DNA of 7,824 nucleotides, taken from assembly GCA_030765245.1 (NCBI GenBank), contig JAVCCX010000059.1, positions 1 to 7,824 on the forward strand, read 5' to 3'. Below, piece by piece: positions 6,252 through 7,824 of the stretch. Every line of letters begins with the position of its first letter. Position 1 is the stretch's first letter. Source of the stretch: Candidatus Zophobacter franzmannii (lineage in GTDB: Bacteria > Cloacimonadota > Cloacimonadia > Cloacimonadales > JAFGVF01). A model generated the notes under the pieces. It worked only from the letters and a program-made list of their open reading frames with translations. It was not told the origin of the DNA and did no database searches. Position numbers and translations under genes: made by a program.

Positions 6252-7430
6252 ATGGCATTATTTGACAAGTGTGCCCAGTTCACAGAAGCCAAAGAACTGG
6301 ATAGGATTGGATTCTATCCCTACTTCAGAGAGATAAGCTCTGAGCAGGAAACCGAGGTAATTTGTAATGGTAAGAAGATGCTTATGTTGGGTTCAAACAG
6401 TTACCTTGGACTCACAACTCACCCAAAAGTCAAAGAAGCCTCAATTGCTGCTATCAAGAAGTATGGCTCAGGATGTGCAGGTTCTCGTTTCTTAAATGGT
6501 ACCTTAGATATCCATATTGAGCTTGAAGAAGCCTTAGCAAAATATGTTGGGAAAGATGCTGCTTTAGCTTATCCTACCGGCTATCAATCAAATTTAGGCT
6601 GTATTTCTGCCTTAGTTGGCAAAAATGATATTGTTATTACTGATAAATATGACCATGCCTCTATCATAGATGGTTGCAGATTGTCCTATGGAAGAATGGA
6701 GCGCTATGTTCATAATGATATGAAGAGTTTGGAAGCAGTTCTTAAAAAGATTGATACAACCAATGCACTTATCGCAGTGGATGGCATATTCTCAATGGAA
6801 GGTGATATTGCGAATATACCTGAGATAGTTCGCTTAGCCAAACAATACGGTGTGGAAGTAATGGTCGATGAAGCCCATTCTCTTGGTGTACTTGGTAAGA
6901 ATGGTGCCGGAGCAGCAGAAGCTAGCGGGTTTGTAGATGATGTCGGCATCCTTATGGGAACCTTCAGCAAATCTTTAGCCTCAATAGGCGGCTTTATTGC
7001 TGCAGACAGTGATACAATCCACTATCTCAAGCATCACTCAAGAGCTTTGATATTCAGTGCATCATTACCACCCGCTTCAGCCGCAAGTGTTATTGCGGCA
7101 TTAGAAATCATCCAGGATGAACCTGAAAGAATTGAAAATCTTTGGAAGAATACGCACCATATGATGAATGCTTTTAAAAGCATGGGATATAACACAGGAG
7201 ACTCTTGTACTCCGGTTATTCCACTTCATATTGGAGAGATGATGACAACTATGAAGATGTGGAAGTATTTAGATGAAGAGGGTGTCTTCATTAATCCTGT
7301 AATCCCACCTGCAGTGCCACCATCACAGGGTTTAATCAGAACAAGCTTTATGGCTACTCATACTATAGACCAGCTTGACTTTGCCCTCGATAAATTTGAA
7401 AAGATAGGGAAGAAGTTAGGTGTAATCTAG
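6252..7430 (+). CDS. Serine palmitoyltransferase-like alpha-oxoamine synthase (PLP enzyme)
   Basis: Alpha-oxoamine synthases condense an amino acid with an acyl-CoA. The family includes serine palmitoyltransferase (sphingoid base synthesis), glycine C-acetyltransferase (Kbl) and BioF. The 392-residue protein has all PLP residues: His135 (DHASIIDG) for cofactor stacking, Asp206 and His209 in MVDEAHS, and the Schiff-base Lys240 in GTFSKSLASIGGF. Their spacing matches Sphingomonas SPT (His159, Asp231, His234, Lys265) within one residue. The wording TFSKS rather than TLGKA, together with LGSNSYLGL and GSRFLNGTLDIHIELE, favours the Bacteroidetes-type serine palmitoyltransferase over Kbl. The tail IGKKLGVI recalls Kbl, so glycine C-acetyltransferase remains the main alternative. 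The enzyme is cytosolic or membrane-associated. The gene starts 12 bp after the AI-2E-family gene and is followed by a terminator, making it the last gene of its operon. Confidence 0.88.
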   Translation: MALFDKCAQFTEAKELDRIGFYPYFREISSEQETEVICNGKKMLMLGSNSYLGLTTHPKVKEASIAAIKKYGSGCAGSRFLNGTLDIHIELEEALAKYVGKDAALAYPTGYQSNLGCISALVGKNDIVITDKYDHASIIDGCRLSYGRMERYVHNDMKSLEAVLKKIDTTNALIAVDGIFSMEGDIANIPEIVRLAKQYGVEVMVDEAHSLGVLGKNGAGAAEASGFVDDVGILMGTFSKSLASIGGFIAADSDTIHYLKHHSRALIFSASLPPASAASVIAALEIIQDEPERIENLWKNTHHMMNAFKSMGYNTGDSCTPVIPLHIGEMMTTMKMWKYLDEEGVFINPVIPPAVPPSQGLIRTSFMATHTIDQLDFALDKFEKIGKKLGVI

Positions 7431-7450
7431 TCTCCCCTTTAAAATAATTT

Positions 7451-7479
7451 AAGGCATTCACTTTTTTGTGAATGCCTTT
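7451..7479 (+). terminator. Intrinsic-type terminator hairpin after the operon
   Basis: AAGGCATTCAC (7451-7461) and GTGAATGCCTT (7468-7478) form a perfect 11-bp stem around a six-T loop, 20 bp after the last stop codon. The run after the stem (TTTCTTCATT) is T-rich but interrupted. The stem is symmetric enough to act for a convergent transcript as well, with an A-rich run on the other side (AAAATAATTT). Confidence 0.85.
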
Positions 7480-7554
7480 CTTCATTCGATTTATTAACAG
7501 ATACAGTGCAATAATGCCCTAATATGAACTTATACTGCTAACTATATTCACCCA
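7480..7554. other. AT-rich non-coding spacer
   Basis: This stretch follows the terminator. I see no open reading frame of useful length, no convincing promoter and no RNA gene. It leads into the short direct repeats that begin at 7555. Confidence 0.6.
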
Positions 7555-7595
7555 AAATTCCTTCAAATTCCTTCAAATCAATTTCTTCAAATCAA
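7555..7595 (+). repeat. Short AT-rich direct repeats (CTTCAAAT x3)
   Basis: AAATTCCTTC occurs twice in direct tandem (7555-7564 and 7565-7574). The core CTTCAAAT occurs three times, at 7561-7568, 7571-7578 and 7585-7592; the third copy is separated by four extra bases. The block is about 28% GC (counted over 7561-7620) and lies directly upstream of the DnaA-box and GC-rich hairpin module. It may be a binding-site array, an easily melted element or simple slippage-derived sequence. Confidence 0.7.
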
Positions 7596-7655
7596 CACGA
7601 TCTCTATTACTTTTCAACATTGTCCCTATTAAAGACGAGTGAATATATCGTTTAT

Positions 7656-7682
7656 GAGTTATGCACAACTTGTGGATAACTC
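7656..7682. promoter_or_regulatory. Inverted pair of DnaA-box matches in a palindrome
   Basis: TTATGCACA (7659-7667, + strand) fits the DnaA-box consensus TTATnCACA. TGTGGATAA (7671-7679) is the complement of the perfect box TTATCCACA. The boxes face each other with 3 bp between them. They are part of a longer imperfect palindrome, GAGTTATGCACA / TGTGGATAACTC, with one mismatch in 12 bp per arm. Whether DnaA binds here is unknown; no dnaA, dnaN, rpmH or similar origin-linked gene is in the window. Confidence 0.6.
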
Positions 7683-7695
7683 GTGGCTTTCCACG
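7682..7695. repeat. Small hairpin CGTGG-CTTT-CCACG
   Basis: A perfect 5-bp stem with a four-base loop begins where the DnaA-box palindrome ends. It is the second in a series of consecutive hairpins inside the 128-bp module. Confidence 0.6.
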
Positions 7696-7742
7696 GGAGA
7701 CCCACGGGTGGGTAACGGGTGGCTAACGCGTGGGTCACGCGT
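7694..7742. repeat. GC-rich 11-bp tandem repeats with hairpins
   Basis: An 11-bp period is visible: CGGGAGACCCA (7694-7704, divergent), CGGGTGGGTAA (7705-7715), CGGGTGGCTAA (7716-7726), CGCGTGGGTCA (7727-7737), then a partial CGCGT. The segment also forms hairpins: ACCCA-CGGG-TGGGT (7700-7713) and ACGCGTG-GGT-CACGCGT (7726-7742, 7-bp perfect stem). GC content over 7681-7740 is 40 of 60 bases, far above the surroundings. The 11-bp period is close to one helical turn, so a protein bound to each unit would lie on the same face of the DNA. Confidence 0.7.
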
Positions 7743-7752
7743 CTTTAATAGG

Positions 7753-7824
7753 CGAGATATTGGGTCGTAATTGTGGTTGAGACTAAATTAATTAGTGCTG
7801 AGAAGTTACCCTTAAAAGTATCCA
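7753..7824. other. Non-coding end of window
   Basis: After the inverted repeat the sequence returns to AT-rich DNA. It contains a small palindrome-like stretch (ACTAA...TTAGT, 7782-7796). I see no supported gene. The minus strand is open from the window edge down to a TAA at 7745-7747, only 25 codons, which is too short to call. Confidence 0.5.

Larger units (their letters stand above)
7625..7752. repeat. 128-bp module bounded by a perfect 13-bp inverted repeat
   Basis: CCTATTAAAGACG (7625-7637) is exactly reverse-complementary to CGTCTTTAATAGG (7740-7752). The 102 bp between them hold a DnaA-box palindrome and a GC-rich run of tandem repeats and hairpins, with almost no unstructured sequence between 7656 and 7742. 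No target-site duplication is visible beside the arms, and there is no coding capacity inside. Possible readings are a non-autonomous repeat of MITE or REP type, a multibranched structured RNA closed by the 13-bp stem, or a replication or regulatory site. The repeat itself is seen directly; its nature is inference. Confidence 0.8.

Noticed and set aside
7543..7647. Nine-base inverted match TATATTCAC (7543-7551) / GTGAATATA (7639-7647)
   Set aside because: It is short, very AT-rich and widely spaced; chance is a sufficient explanation, and it does not align with the 13-bp arms.
7625..7752. CRISPR array or tRNA-like gene in the hairpin region
   Set aside because: The 11-bp repeats are too short and have no spacers for CRISPR, and the folds lack a tRNA T-arm, anticodon arm and acceptor arrangement.
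7625..7752. Target-site duplication beside the 13-bp arms as proof of transposition
   Set aside because: Flanking bases on the two sides do not match, so insertion by a transposase is not shown.
7745..7822. Minus-strand reading frame entering from the right edge and ending in TAA within the inverted repeat (25 codons)
   Set aside because: A stop-free run of 25 codons is expected by chance, and the encoded peptide resembles no family I know; it could be a gene end but cannot be supported from this window.

Overview
The window carries seven genes, all on the + strand, followed by a structured intergenic region of about 390 bp. Coding DNA is AT-rich. The gene content (a retrograde phospholipid-transport ATPase of the MlaF type and a serine palmitoyltransferase-like enzyme) points to a Gram-negative, diderm bacterium. 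The palmitoyltransferase-like protein most resembles Bacteroidetes/FCB-type enzymes, so an FCB-group or Cloacimonadota-like organism is my best guess. That is inference, because no rRNA or other taxonomic marker is present.

Layout: positions 1-3363 hold a tightly packed block: the 3' part of aspS (aspartyl-tRNA synthetase), purN (GAR transformylase), mtaB (tRNA ms2t6A37 methylthiotransferase) and an MlaF-like ABC ATPase. Gaps are 1 bp and 4 bp, then a 14-bp overlap, so these four probably share a transcript. A 163-bp gap (3364-3526) contains a plausible sigma70-type promoter. It is followed by a second block (3527-7430): a small basic tail-anchored protein of unknown function, a SurE nucleotidase fused to a cyclic-nucleotide-binding-like domain, an AI-2E/PerM-family membrane protein that overlaps it by 4 bp (ATGA), and a PLP-dependent alpha-oxoamine synthase of the serine palmitoyltransferase type. 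A clear hairpin terminator at 7451-7479 closes this unit.

Functionally the first block is translation and purine housekeeping plus an envelope-lipid transport ATPase. The second mixes nucleotide metabolism or sensing (SurE-CNBD) with membrane proteins and probable sphingoid-base synthesis. The most unusual protein is the SurE-CNBD fusion, whose phosphate-binding cassette departs from the cAMP-binding consensus.

The most unusual DNA is the non-coding segment at about 7555-7752. It contains AT-rich CTTCAAAT repeats, then a 128-bp module bounded by a perfect 13-bp inverted repeat. Inside the module are two inverted DnaA-box matches, one of them the perfect TTATCCACA, and a GC-rich run of 11-bp tandem repeats that can fold into serial hairpins. 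It could be a dispersed mobile repeat, a structured RNA, or an origin-like DnaA-binding site; the sequence alone does not decide.
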